This document shows positions 16,949-26,084 of a stretch of 64,000 nt of DNA, one piece after another. The notes under the pieces are model-generated. The model ran no database searches. It saw only the letters and a program-made list of their open reading frames with translations, and was not told where the DNA came from. The stretch is taken from NCBI RefSeq assembly GCF_946998835.1, contig NZ_CAMQAZ010000004.1, positions 1 to 64,000 on the forward strand, given 5' to 3'. Source of the DNA: an uncultured Corynebacterium sp. GTDB taxonomy: Bacteria > Actinomycetota > Actinomycetes > Mycobacteriales > Mycobacteriaceae. The translations under genes and the position numbers were made by a program. Each line of letters opens with the position of its first letter. The stretch's first letter is position 1.

Positions 16949-19024
16949 TTACTTCCCCTTGTTCTGTTCGTCGACGCTCTCTCGGCCGTCATTGTTCTGG
17001 CCGGAACCATTCTGCCCACTCTCGTCCCTGGGATTGTCTCCCGGTTGCGAGTTCTCAGACGATTCGCGTGCTCCACGTGGTACCGAAACCCGGCGAACTT
17101 CTGCCAACGCACCTAGACGACCCAGCACCGGGTCATCCGTCCACTGCGAGGAGTCGTTCCGACCAGTAATTGTAATTTCCGGGCTGACAACAGTGAGCAA
17201 GCTATCCTTCACCAACGTCACCTCTATGCTGTGACCAGCAATAATATCCGCAAGCTCCCCTGGCAATTCAGCACGGTCGGGAGCCAGTAGCTCATCTACC
17301 TGCGGGTCGCACAGGCCGGCAAGATTTTCACCGCGAGCAGCCGACTTCGGGGCCACGGGCACACCACCCACCTCAGCTGGCTCGCCAAGCGCAGAAGAAT
17401 TGGACTTTTCAGGCTGCGATACATCATCGTCAGACTCACTCGGAGCAGACTTCGCCGAACTATCGACGCTATCGTTTCCAGCCCCGGCCTCGGCATCAGG
17501 CTGCGCATTTTCTTCTGCTTCGTCCATGCCCTTCGGGGCCAGTGAACTGACCGAGCTTTCCGTACACGCATAGCGTTCACGGGCTGCCGGGAGAGAATTA
17601 GCTTGCTCAGACCACGCCACCACAGCATCGACGGTGCCATAGGGCAACGAAGAACGCAGCATATCCGCCGTCGAGTACGAGACCACCGTGGTGGGAACAC
17701 CCGCTGCAGTCAATTGATCAGAAACAGCAAAAGCCGCAGCGCGTGCCGTCATACCGTCGCTAATAATGCCAATTCGCAGCGGATTATCCTCAGTGAAACC
17801 GGCTTGTGGCCCTTCGATTTGTTCCTGTCCACCGCTTTCGCCAGTGTCGCCAGGAATTCTACGACCGGTGGCAACTTCCGCGACCTCTGTGGTGTCGATC
17901 GTGCTCAGGATGGCTTTGCGGACGGACTCGTCGGCAAGCCTGTGCGAAGCAAGATTTGTACTAAAGACCAGTTCCCGGTTGGGTTCGTGGAAGAACTCAG
18001 CAACGCTAGGCACCAAGCCGTACGTCAACTCGGAGGTCTCCTTCGGGCGGACCTGCACCGCCTGAATCTGCTTCGAACGCAGTTGCTCTGCACCGTCGAT
18101 GGCACTGCGCATGGCGCGCAGCGTGATAACTTCCGACACTGCTGGTTTCTCACCCCAGTAGCGGTCATTCCGCACCAACCGAATGATGTTGCGGCCAACA
18201 TCCATCGACTCAACCGTGTACTGCCCACCGGATGCCGGGAATCGGCTATCTAAGCCTTCGGAAAAGCCATCGGTATTCGTGCGCATCAGGTGCGCTGGCA
18301 AAAGATGGGTAAATAGCCGCTGCCAATGCGCAATCGGACGCGTGAACTTCACGTCAACCTGACGACCACCGTCGGAGACATCGATGGACTTAATGAGCTC
18401 GTAAGTCTCCGTATCCAGCGCGCCTGGCGTGGAGGTAACCTGCGAATGCAGGTAGCGGAAGTCCTCCCCACTAATCGGCGTGCCATCACTCCACTGCGCG
18501 CCCTTGCGGATGCGGTAGCGAACGTGCTCAGCAACCACTGCCGGGTCCGTCACATCAACATCAGCGGCTTTCCACCTGCCCGCCCCGCTGGAGGCAGTAC
18601 TGTCACTGCGATCGTCATCGACGATGACCTGCACAGAATCCAGCAGGTCATCGTTGAGCAGCCACTGTGGAGCCACCGCCGGACGGGCATTCACAGCATC
18701 GTCCGCACCACCCGCAACCGGCGCGGGAGTGAAAACGCTGGGGAGCGTCAGACGCGCGACGAGGCTGGTCACTGGGGAAACGTCGGCAAGCAAATGCGGA
18801 TTGAAACCTTCGACAAACTCGTCGACGCCGACCGTGACTTCACGCATCTTTTTCGCCTGGTCAGCAGACTCTTCCCGCTGCACCGGCACTTCCTGCTGCC
18901 CGGGCACCGTTGGCGCGTCCGACGGGCGAGCCATGCACGAAGACGCCAAAGCCGCCGTCACGCAGAGCGTCGATGCTACAAAGAATCGACGGGAACCTGC
19001 TTGACGACGGCTGCGAATGAACAT
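16949..19024 (-). CDS. lpqW: LpqW-like substrate-binding lipoprotein
   Basis: 691 aa. An N-terminal lipoprotein signal (basic, then hydrophobic, then the lipobox LASSC) is followed by an SBP_bac_5-type (peptide-binding-like) fold with KGAQWSDGTPISGEDF. In mycobacteria LpqW regulates the PIM/lipomannan branch rather than importing peptides. The synteny with typA on one side and mshB on the other supports orthology. An acidic Ser/Asp/Glu-rich insert of about 60 residues occurs near residue 530, and the extreme C-terminus is Asn/Gly/Asp-rich. Start ATG at 19024 is preferred to one 7 codons upstream because TAATCT lies 7 nt before it. Confidence 0.82.
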   Translation of the reverse strand: MFIRSRRQAGSRRFFVASTLCVTAALASSCMARPSDAPTVPGQQEVPVQREESADQAKKMREVTVGVDEFVEGFNPHLLADVSPVTSLVARLTLPSVFTPAPVAGGADDAVNARPAVAPQWLLNDDLLDSVQVIVDDDRSDSTASSGAGRWKAADVDVTDPAVVAEHVRYRIRKGAQWSDGTPISGEDFRYLHSQVTSTPGALDTETYELIKSIDVSDGGRQVDVKFTRPIAHWQRLFTHLLPAHLMRTNTDGFSEGLDSRFPASGGQYTVESMDVGRNIIRLVRNDRYWGEKPAVSEVITLRAMRSAIDGAEQLRSKQIQAVQVRPKETSELTYGLVPSVAEFFHEPNRELVFSTNLASHRLADESVRKAILSTIDTTEVAEVATGRRIPGDTGESGGQEQIEGPQAGFTEDNPLRIGIISDGMTARAAAFAVSDQLTAAGVPTTVVSYSTADMLRSSLPYGTVDAVVAWSEQANSLPAARERYACTESSVSSLAPKGMDEAEENAQPDAEAGAGNDSVDSSAKSAPSESDDDVSQPEKSNSSALGEPAEVGGVPVAPKSAARGENLAGLCDPQVDELLAPDRAELPGELADIIAGHSIEVTLVKDSLLTVVSPEITITGRNDSSQWTDDPVLGRLGALAEVRRVSVPRGARESSENSQPGDNPRDESGQNGSGQNNDGRESVDEQNKGK

Positions 19025-19031
19025 AACCACG

Positions 19032-19037
19032 AGATTA
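19032..19037 (-). promoter_or_regulatory. Probable -10 box of lpqW, leaderless
   Basis: On the minus strand TAATCT is followed by 7 nt and the ATG; no SD. An ACTGAC element lies at about -35 distance. Confidence 0.45.
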
Positions 19038-19105
19038 CTCGACACCTGGTCGAGTCAGTTATCCCGAGACTGTTTTCCAGGTGGTTTAGAACCTGACAAC
19101 CTGAC

Positions 19106-21019
19106 TTACTTCTTGTTCATAGCCTTCGCACGAGAACGAGCGCGGGCGCGATCGGTGGCGCTGAGGATCTGCTTGCGCACGCGGATGCCCTCCGGGGTTA
19201 CCTCAACACACTCGTCGGCACCACAGAACTCCATGGCCTCATCAAGGGAGAGCTTGTGGGCCTTCTCCAGCGTGACGGTCGCATCGGCAGAGGCTGCACG
19301 CATATTGGTGAGCTTCTTTTCCTTGGTGATGTTGATGTCCATGTCCTCATCACGCGGGTTCTGGCCGACCACCATGCCCTCGTAAGCCTGGTCACCCGGC
19401 TCCACGAAGAAGGTACCGCGGTCAGAGAGCTGAATCAGCGCGTATGCGGTGATCTGGCCAGTGCGGTCAGCCACCAGCGAACCGGTCGGGCGGTCCTTGA
19501 TCTCGCCAGCCCACTCGCCGTAACCGGCTGAGTAGTGGTTGGCGATGCCGGTGCCCTTGGTCTCCGTCATGAAGGTAGTACGGAAGCCAATCAGACCTCG
19601 GGACGGAATGAGGAACTCCATACGCACCCAACCGGTGCCCTGGTTGCCCATCTGCTCCATGCGTCCCTTGCGGGCAGCCATCAGCTGAGTGACCGCACCC
19701 AAGTGCTCTTCCGGAACGTCGATGGTCAGGTGCTCGTACGGCTCCTGCACCTTGCCGTCGACAGTCTTGGTAACAACCTGCGGCTTACCGACGGTTAGCT
19801 CAAAGCCCTCACGACGCATGGTTTCAACCAGGACGGACAGCGCCATTTCACCACGCCCCTGTACCTCCCAAGCATCTGGGCGCTCAGTCGGCAGCACCCG
19901 CAGCGAGACGTTACCAATCAGCTCCTGGTCCAGGCGGGCCTTGACCATACGAGCGGTCAGCTTGTCGCCACCGCCCTGGCCAGCCAGCGGCGAGGTGTTA
20001 ACGCCGATGGTCATGGAAATAGCCGGCTCGTCAACCAGAATGCGCGGCAGCGGGTCCGGGTGCTCGACGTCGCACAGCGAGTCACCAATCATGACCTCGT
20101 CGATGCCGGAGATAGCAGCGATGTCACCTGCGATGGCCTCTTCGGCGGGGACACGGGTCACGCCGACGGTACGCAGCAGCTCTGCAACCTTTGCGTTCTT
20201 GACGTGCTCCTTGCCCTCGGAGTCGTAGTGAATCCACGAGATCTGCTGACCCTTGCGGATACGCCCCTTGTGAATACGAATCAAACCAATTCGGCCCAGG
20301 AAGGAGCTGGAGTCCAGGTTGGTGACCTGCGCCTGCAGCGGAGCATCAATCTCAGCGGACGGCTCCGGGAGCACCTCGGTGATGACGTCGAACAGCGGCT
20401 GGAGGTTCTCAGACTCCGGCAGGTTACCGTTGCCCGGGTTCTCGGTAGAGGCCTTGCCGGCGCGACCGGAAGCGTAGAGCACCGGCAGCTCGAGGTTGCG
20501 CTCTGCAACCTCAGCGGCCTCCGGATCTTCCAGGGTGGAGGCCAGTTCGAGCAGCAAATCCTGCGCTTCCTCGACGACCTCGTCGATACGTGCATCCGGA
20601 CGGTCGGTCTTGTTGACGACAATGATGACCGGCATGGAGGCGGCCAGCGCCTTGCCCAGCACGAAGCGGGTCTGCGGCAGCGGGCCTTCGGAGGAGTCAA
20701 TCAGCAGCACGACACCGTCAACCATGGACAGTGCGCGCTCCACCTCGCCACCGAAATCGGCGTGACCAGGGGTGTCAATGACGTTGATGATGAGGTCTTC
20801 GCCGTTCTTACCCTCACCTTTTCGGCGAATAGCGGTGTTCTTCGCCAAGATGGTGATGCCCTTTTCCTTTTCAAGGTCACCAGAGTCCATCACTCGGTCT
20901 GCAACTTCTTCGTGGTCGCTGAAAACGCCGGACTGCTCCAGCATGGCGTTCACGAGAGTGGTCTTGCCATGGTCGACGTGTGCGACGATGGCGACATTAC
21001 GGAACTCGGTATCGCTCAC
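19106..21019 (-). CDS. typA: Ribosome-associated translational GTPase TypA/BipA
   Basis: A translation-factor GTPase involved in 50S assembly and stress adaptation. G1 [11 protein letters not shown]3 [10 protein letters not shown] and G4 NKTDRPDA are intact, followed by the EF-G-like domains and a C-terminal BipA domain with the [11 protein letters not shown] motif. It is 637 aa, full length. The GTG start has an AGGAG about 10 nt upstream. It ends about 80 nt before the lpqW start. High confidence by family and synteny (Rv1165). Confidence 0.95.
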   Translation of the reverse strand: MSDTEFRNVAIVAHVDHGKTTLVNAMLEQSGVFSDHEEVADRVMDSGDLEKEKGITILAKNTAIRRKGEGKNGEDLIINVIDTPGHADFGGEVERALSMVDGVVLLIDSSEGPLPQTRFVLGKALAASMPVIIVVNKTDRPDARIDEVVEEAQDLLLELASTLEDPEAAEVAERNLELPVLYASGRAGKASTENPGNGNLPESENLQPLFDVITEVLPEPSAEIDAPLQAQVTNLDSSSFLGRIGLIRIHKGRIRKGQQISWIHYDSEGKEHVKNAKVAELLRTVGVTRVPAEEAIAGDIAAISGIDEVMIGDSLCDVEHPDPLPRILVDEPAISMTIGVNTSPLAGQGGGDKLTARMVKARLDQELIGNVSLRVLPTERPDAWEVQGRGEMALSVLVETMRREGFELTVGKPQVVTKTVDGKVQEPYEHLTIDVPEEHLGAVTQLMAARKGRMEQMGNQGTGWVRMEFLIPSRGLIGFRTTFMTETKGTGIANHYSAGYGEWAGEIKDRPTGSLVADRTGQITAYALIQLSDRGTFFVEPGDQAYEGMVVGQNPRDEDMDINITKEKKLTNMRAASADATVTLEKAHKLSLDEAMEFCGADECVEVTPEGIRVRKQILSATDRARARSRAKAMNKK

Positions 21020-21627
21020 AGGCGGATAGCTCCTAACAAGCTAAGAGGACTAAAAAGAAACGAGATACGGGCTTATAACGACTCGCATCAACGCGTAATA
21101 AAAGCGTTCTACAGTCTACTCCTTCTCAATGGTCCCGCACATCTGAGTGCTTTCTTCGCAACCCCGAGCACCCATCCGTCACGCAAGGCGACACCCCTGG
21201 GCCGTCGCCAAGCACAAATCACCCCCTCAAATCACCCCCTCTTTACGACGCGTCGCAGAGCCTCCCCCCGCCCCGCCAATCTGCTTTACGACGACTACGC
21301 CCCAAGCCCCACTGTGACACATGTGACTCGCCGCTATTGGTGAGGCGATACACGACCAGGCTTGACTTGGCGTGACTTCACACTGCTAAACACCATTAAT
21401 CACAATAGTTACCTTTTGGGCTCAACTTTCACAGTATTCACCTCTTACACCTCCTTTCCCGCGGGTTAACTTGCGACACGCGAAAACTCGTGAATTAATT
21501 GTCTGAGAAGATTCTGAACATTTCTTTTCCAAATCTTTCCAATTTGCGTTGCAATCGTTTTAAGATGAGCAACGATTCCGATATTTACTTTTGACTCCGA
21601 CAGCCCACGAATGAGAGGTTCTTCACC
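21020..21627. other. 608-nt intergenic region before the secreted protein
   Basis: No gene is supported. It holds the typA leader/promoter and, on the right, an AT-rich stretch with TAAGAT near 21558 that could be a -10 box for the secreted protein, giving a 5' leader of about 60 nt. A CACATGTG palindrome at about 21318 was seen but not assigned. Confidence 0.5.
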
Positions 21628-22305
21628 GTGGTTTCGACTGGACGCTCTTTCCTGCGCCGCGCTGCAGCCGCCCTGGGTGCAACTGCAATCCTGACTGCAG
21701 GCATCGCTGCCCCCGCCTCTGCAGCCCCGGCGAACCCTGCTCAGCAGGACTTCTACAACAACGCCCGCCAAATGATTAACAGCCCTGGCGTGCCTGCGGA
21801 GATTTCCGGTGTCCTCAACAAGGGCCTTGACTTCCTGACTGGTGAAGGCGGCGGCGAGCCGGGCTTCAGTATTCCGGACCAGGCTCCACAGACCAACCAG
21901 TTCCTGCTGCCGACCATTGCTGAAAAGTGCATCGGTGGCGAGGGGCGCTCCTTCGGTCTGGCCACTTCCGTTCCGGGCCCCGCTCCGCTGCCACTGCCAG
22001 GTGTTCCGGCTGACCAGCTCGGCTTCATCTTCACCGGCCTGGGCACCAAGCAGCTGGCCAAGCAGCAGAACACCGAGATGAACGTCTACTGGATCAACGT
22101 TGCCAACGGTAAGTACGGCAAGACCACGCTGACCAACAACGGCATCAACGCCCAGAAGGGCCCGGGTGCTGTCAACGGCACTGCGAACACCGGCAAGGGT
22201 CTGGTATTCGCTGTCATGCAGGGCGGTATCACCACCGCCGAGTCTTCCGGACCGACTAACTGCAACTACACTCCGACCGCTGGCGTTTTCCCGGTCGGCT
22301 GGTAA
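21628..22305 (+). CDS. Secreted protein of unknown function
   Basis: 225 aa. A Sec-type signal peptide (basic LRRAAAALG, then a hydrophobic core and ASA cleavage site near residue 32) leads to a mature domain of about 190 residues with two cysteines (CIGG and TNCNY), possibly disulphide-bonded. No enzyme motif was recognised. The start is GTG with GAGAGG 9 nt upstream. A strong terminator follows directly, so it is monocistronic; the long upstream region suggests regulated or abundant expression. Likely an exported or cell-surface protein. Confidence 0.8.
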   Translation: MVSTGRSFLRRAAAALGATAILTAGIAAPASAAPANPAQQDFYNNARQMINSPGVPAEISGVLNKGLDFLTGEGGGEPGFSIPDQAPQTNQFLLPTIAEKCIGGEGRSFGLATSVPGPAPLPLPGVPADQLGFIFTGLGTKQLAKQQNTEMNVYWINVANGKYGKTTLTNNGINAQKGPGAVNGTANTGKGLVFAVMQGGITTAESSGPTNCNYTPTAGVFPVGW

Positions 22306-22329
22306 TCAGCTGCTTTTCACGTAGCTTCT

Positions 22330-22370
22330 AGCCCTTTTTGCATCGAAGGCGGTGCAAAAAGGGCTTTTTC
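22330..22370 (+). terminator. Terminator of the secreted-protein gene
   Basis: 13-bp perfect stem AGCCCTTTTTGCA / TGCAAAAAGGGCT, 10-nt loop, T run after it. Confidence 0.9.
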
Positions 22371-22393
22371 GTGCTCCGCGCGTCCATCAACGT

Positions 22394-22399
22394 TAAGGT
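22394..22399 (+). promoter_or_regulatory. Probable -10 box of the DUF402 gene
   Basis: TAAGGT is followed by 6 nt and the ATG at 22406; no SD. Confidence 0.45.
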
Positions 22400-22405
22400 A
22401 TTCGC

Positions 22406-23050
22406 ATGTCCACTTCACCAGCTACCTCGACCTCGGCTTCTGCAACTCCTGCACTCGCGCCCATTCGCTCGGGTCAGGACACACACCCTCCGAAAGTCGA
22501 GACATTTGACCTGCGTGAAATGGTCAACATCGACCCCAAGGGCTTTCACCGCAAAGTCGATGAGTTCCGGCTCCTTGCACCCAACCGCCTCTACATGCGT
22601 CGCGGTATGGATCACCCGAAGTTCGGATATCTCGAAACATTCCTGCTCGCCGACGAAGGGTTGCGCATCAGCATCTATCACTTCCGCCCGGGCATAAAGG
22701 TTGAACACCAACGCTACGTCGATATCGTTAGCGTTGATCGCACTGATCCGCAGTGTTGGCGGATGACCGACCTGTATCTCGACATTCTGCAGGCCCCGAC
22801 CAATTCCGAGGCTGTGGCTCCCCTACCAGCCGATGCCACCACACAGATCCGCGTTGAAGATGTTGACGAACTCGTCGCAGCCCATACCCAGGGATTGATT
22901 AGCGATGAGCTCACCGAATTCGCAATTGAAACTACGCTGACTGCACGCGCTGCTATCGCAGCGCACGGTGACGATATTGATACCTGGATGCAGACGTTGA
23001 AACTCAATGCGACCTGGGCTAGCGATGTTAAGCTTTCGCCCTCAGCCTAA
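22406..23050 (+). CDS. DUF402 domain protein
   Basis: 214 aa. After an Ala/Ser/Thr/Pro-rich N-terminus of about 30 residues comes a DUF402-like domain with KVEHQRYVDIVSVDR and the characteristic WRMTDLYLDIL, followed by an acidic helix. DUF402 proteins include nucleotide phosphatases/hydrolases (FomD-like), but the activity here is unknown. Homology starts well inside the protein, so the start is less certain, yet the TAAGGT-N6-ATG arrangement supports it. The next gene begins 39 nt downstream with its own SD, probably in the same transcript. Confidence 0.75.
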   Translation: MSTSPATSTSASATPALAPIRSGQDTHPPKVETFDLREMVNIDPKGFHRKVDEFRLLAPNRLYMRRGMDHPKFGYLETFLLADEGLRISIYHFRPGIKVEHQRYVDIVSVDRTDPQCWRMTDLYLDILQAPTNSEAVAPLPADATTQIRVEDVDELVAAHTQGLISDELTEFAIETTLTARAAIAAHGDDIDTWMQTLKLNATWASDVKLSPSA

Positions 23051-23089
23051 AACGACCACTTCAACAATGTTTAACAAGGAGTACCGCCC

Positions 23090-23701
23090 GTGTTCGACAG
23101 CCTAACCGGCCCGATTCCTCCTGCCGGCCCAGATAGCAATGCGATTATCAAGGCCGTCCGAGCCGCGTTTACCTCCTACTTTGAAGAGCCCAACCCCGGC
23201 GAAGCGCAGCTGACTTTCCTCGGCTCTGCGCCACTAAAGATGCTGCGCTTTGGCCCAGACACGGACCACGTCGTCACCTACGCAACGCTCGGCTGTAGCG
23301 CCGAGGCCATGCAGGATCCGTCCGCAATGGTCGTGGACACTAATTCTGGCCCCCGAGCCGAGCTCGTCCTTCCTATTCGTGGGGGTCTGGACGAAGTTCT
23401 CCGCCCACTTGGCATTCTTGCCGCGTCCCCAAGCATCGAAGGTCTCATCCTCACCGACGGGGCGCTTATCGACTTTGGTCAGCCCCTGTGGGAGCAGTCC
23501 CGCTTCACCGGCTTCGTCCTCACCAGGGCAGAAATCCCGCCGGTATCGGTAGAAGAAACTGAAGTCACCATCTTCCAGCCGGTTCCGGCCACTACTAACG
23601 AGTTTGCTCTGGCGCGTGCTAAGGGCGTTGACGAACTGCGTCGCGTGTGGGAAACCCAAGGTGTCGACTTCTCCGACCCACACCGCACCAGCGCGGTGTA
23701 G
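23090..23701 (+). CDS. Suppressor-of-fused (SUFU) domain protein
   Basis: 203 aa with the bacterial SUFU pattern: VVTYATLGCSAEAM, RAELVLPIRGG, and a C-terminal ELRRVWETQGVDFSDPHR tail. In bacteria such proteins are often immunity or scaffold-like and their role is largely unknown. SD AAGGAG lies 8 nt before a GTG start (TTTAACAAGGAG). It follows the DUF402 gene. No toxin partner is visible next to it, so an immunity role is not supported here. Confidence 0.75.
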   Translation: MFDSLTGPIPPAGPDSNAIIKAVRAAFTSYFEEPNPGEAQLTFLGSAPLKMLRFGPDTDHVVTYATLGCSAEAMQDPSAMVVDTNSGPRAELVLPIRGGLDEVLRPLGILAASPSIEGLILTDGALIDFGQPLWEQSRFTGFVLTRAEIPPVSVEETEVTIFQPVPATTNEFALARAKGVDELRRVWETQGVDFSDPHRTSAV

Positions 23702-23736
23702 GAGTTAGGTGTTTTGGGTGCTGCCTAGTATGTGCT

Positions 23737-23748
23737 CGTCGGCAAGCG
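23737..23748 (-). repeat. 12-mer CGCTTGCCGACG (site 3, intergenic)
   Basis: Exact match between genes, flanked by a short inverted repeat GTGCT...AGCAC. Confidence 0.8.
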
Positions 23749-23795
23749 ATAAGCACTACCGAGCTGTGACGTATCGCGTCCCCGACGTCGTGGTT

Positions 23796-23801
23796 TAAAG
23801 T
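23796..23801 (+). promoter_or_regulatory. Probable -10 box of the small membrane protein
   Basis: TAAAGT is followed by 8 nt and the ATG at 23810. Confidence 0.45.
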
Positions 23802-23809
23802 GTGAAGTT

Positions 23810-24307
23810 ATGGCAGTCAATTCGACTAAAGACGTTCCTTTCCATGCGGCGCAGTCCTTTAGGTGGTGGCGGCTGGCGGTATATGTCTACCTCCCGGCGC
23901 TCATCCTCACCGTGGTCAGCTCCCTGTTGAAGTGGGATGCGACTGTCGCGGAAGCTGCGAAGGCCAATAACATAGAGGTTTCTGCAGCTCAGACCAGCCT
24001 GGCTGTGAGCTTTGCGTTTGCGATTATCGCCCAGACAGCAACGGCGATTGCCTGCTGGTGGCTGGCGGCCAAGCTCCTCGAGGGATCAACTGCAGCGCGG
24101 ACGGTGTTGTCGGTAGCCGCGGCAGTTTTTGTCATTAATGCAGCAATGACACTGGTGGGAGCGGTTTCGCAGGTACGAGCCGGCACTTCAACAGCACTTG
24201 GTTTGATTACGGCCGGATTGCTGATTGTTGCCTCCATCATCGCTGCCACCGCGACGGCCCAGGCCTACCGCGGTGAGCGAAACCAGAAGTTCTTTGTCAC
24301 TACGTAA
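23810..24307 (+). CDS. Four-helix membrane protein of unknown function
   Basis: 165 aa with hydrophobic segments at about residues 22-42, 65-87, 97-118 and 128-148 and a basic cytoplasmic C-terminus (YRGERNQK). No motif was recognised. It has its own leaderless-type start. No terminator is evident before the M20 hydrolase. Confidence 0.72.
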   Translation: MAVNSTKDVPFHAAQSFRWWRLAVYVYLPALILTVVSSLLKWDATVAEAAKANNIEVSAAQTSLAVSFAFAIIAQTATAIACWWLAAKLLEGSTAARTVLSVAAAVFVINAAMTLVGAVSQVRAGTSTALGLITAGLLIVASIIAATATAQAYRGERNQKFFVTT

Positions 24308-24421
24308 GCAACACTTTTTAGGCGTAGACAGCTCTTTTTTGCGCAGAAAACTTTTGCGTGGAAAGCTCCTGTGATTGAGTGAAAACCTGCCATAGCCTCC
24401 GCTATCCGCTTTAGGTCGACG

Positions 24422-24427
24422 TACATT
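24422..24427 (+). promoter_or_regulatory. Probable -10 box of the AgaA-like gene
   Basis: TACATT is followed by 6 nt and the ATG at 24434; no SD. Confidence 0.5.
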
Positions 24428-24433
24428 CTAGGT

Positions 24434-25666
24434 ATGCCCACCACTGCTTATACCGCCAGAAGAATTTTGGATACTCTCGCGTCAACCCAATCCCAGCGCG
24501 AGGAACTTTATAAGTATTTCCACCAACACCCTGAGCTTTCCATGCAGGAGCACGGTACTGCAGACCGAATCGTTCACGAGCTCGAAGCCTCGGGAATCTC
24601 CACAAAGCGCATCGGAGACACCGGAGTGGTCGCCATCATCGAAAACGGTGCCGGACCAGTTGTAGCGATGCGCGCGGACATAGACGCACTACCGGTCAAG
24701 GAAACCTCGGGCAAAGATTATGCCTCTACAGCAACGCAGGTTGATGAAAAGACCGGCACCAAGGTCCCTGTCTCCCACGCGTGTGGCCACGATGTTCACC
24801 TGATGTCGTTGCTCACAGCACTGCAGGCTTTCCACGAGAACAAAGATCAGTGGTCCGGAGCATTCATCGGTGTATTCCAACCTGCTGAAGAAACAGCCGA
24901 AGGTGCACGCGCAATGCTTGCGGCAGATCTTGAGAAGGCAATTCCGCGTCCAGATGTTTATCTCGGCCAGCACGTACTAGCTAGCTTGCCCGGCGGCCAT
25001 GTGGGAACTCGCCGCGGCCCGGTGCTCTCCTCGGCATTCTCGGTCAAAGTCACTGTGCACGGCAAAGGTTCCCACGGCTCCATGCCGGAGCTCAGTGTCG
25101 ACCCCGTTGTCTTGGCATCCAGCATTGTGATGCGCCTTCAGACCATTGTCTCGCGTGAGGTAGCAGCCACCGAGACCGCAGTGGTAACCGTTGGTGCGAT
25201 TCAATCAGGAACTAAATCCAACATCATTCCTGATTCCGCAGAACTACTCATCAACACCCGTGCTTATAGCAGCGCTGTGACCGAACACCTCAAAGAAGCA
25301 ATCGAGCGCATTGTCCGAGCAGAGTGCACTGCTGCCCGCAGCCCTCAAGAACCCGAGTTCACTTACTACGACCGCTATCCCCTCACCAACAATGACGGGG
25401 ATGCCACCGACACTGTGCGCGAGGCATTCGACGCATACTTCGGTGAACAGTCCTGCGACTTAAACGCAGTGCCCGCTTCTGAAGATTTCTCCATCATCCC
25501 CGATGCACTTGGCGTGCCATATTCGTACTGGGGCCTCGGCGGCTTCGCGGATATGAGCAACGCTGTTGGCAACCACAATCCGGCTTTCGCCCCTGATCTC
25601 CAACCCACCCTTGACCGGGGAGCAGAGGCAATCGTTGTCGCCGCGTGCGCTTGGCTGGCGCATTAG
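24434..25666 (+). CDS. AgaA-like N-alpha-acyl-glutamine aminoacylase (M20 family)
   Basis: 410-aa zinc metallohydrolase. The sequence resembles the Corynebacterium striatum AgaA, which cleaves N-acyl-glutamine conjugates in sweat: shared features are EELYKYFHQHPELSMQEHG, the metal-site HACGHDVH (residues 115-122), AEE (151-153), the SHGSMPELSVDP loop, LQTIVSREV, and the C-terminal GNHNPAFAPDL. It carries a short insert (TQVDEKTGTKVP) before the metal site. Related M20D enzymes hydrolyse hippurate or IAA conjugates, so acylglutamine specificity is inferred. It is monocistronic with a leaderless-type start. Confidence 0.8.
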   Translation: MPTTAYTARRILDTLASTQSQREELYKYFHQHPELSMQEHGTADRIVHELEASGISTKRIGDTGVVAIIENGAGPVVAMRADIDALPVKETSGKDYASTATQVDEKTGTKVPVSHACGHDVHLMSLLTALQAFHENKDQWSGAFIGVFQPAEETAEGARAMLAADLEKAIPRPDVYLGQHVLASLPGGHVGTRRGPVLSSAFSVKVTVHGKGSHGSMPELSVDPVVLASSIVMRLQTIVSREVAATETAVVTVGAIQSGTKSNIIPDSAELLINTRAYSSAVTEHLKEAIERIVRAECTAARSPQEPEFTYYDRYPLTNNDGDATDTVREAFDAYFGEQSCDLNAVPASEDFSIIPDALGVPYSYWGLGGFADMSNAVGNHNPAFAPDLQPTLDRGAEAIVVAACAWLAH

Positions 25667-25800
25667 GGACGAGGTTAGTGGCGCTAGTGCGGGACCAGCG
25701 CGGGGCGAGTGCGGGACCAGCGTGGGGCGAGCTGGTGGATGATATAGTGCAGGGCTCGCGCGGGACGGCCGAAAAACCTGGGACGAAGAGACAAAATTAC

Positions 25801-26069
25801 GGGCTGCAAATGTGAAACTGTGTGAGTTTATGACACTTTCAGGCCATTTTTCGGGCCATTTTTGCTATAAGCGAGGTCACTAACTTGCATTGGCCCGCCG
25901 CCGCTGACATAAGTGCGGCCACTAACCCGCATCGACCCACCGCCGCCAGCCATAAACGCAGTCACTAACCAACATTGGCGTGAATAGCAAAAGGTGCCCG
26001 CCCGGCGATTCACCCAGCGACACACTGAGCGGACACACCGACTGGACACACTTTTTACTACTTAACCCG
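25801..26069 (+). repeat. Dispersed intergenic repeat, copy B
   Basis: Most complete copy. The head GGGCTGCAAATGTGAAACTG and doubled GGCCATTTTT element (25801-25864) are followed by three degenerate units of about 43 bp beginning CATAA-CG, then a tail TAGCAAAAGGTGCCC...GGACACACTTTTT...TTAACCC. It occupies most of the 418-nt gap between the AgaA-like gene and the acyl-CoA dehydrogenase; the first 130 nt of the gap hold GGGACCAGCG-type short repeats and nothing else. No conserved reading frame runs through the copies. Confidence 0.85.
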
Positions 26070-26084
26070 TATTTGCGCTGGTAG

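Noticed and set aside
21310..21330. GlxR/CRP-like site (TGTGACACATGTGAC).
   Set aside because: The half-sites do not form the expected TGTGA-N6-TCACA palindrome; only the central CACATGTG is symmetric.
25801..25866. Short peptides encoded in the head of the dispersed repeat (for example an NSHSFTFAA-type peptide on the reverse strand of copy A).
   Set aside because: The frame is broken by stops in copies B and C, so the repeat is conserved as DNA, not as protein.
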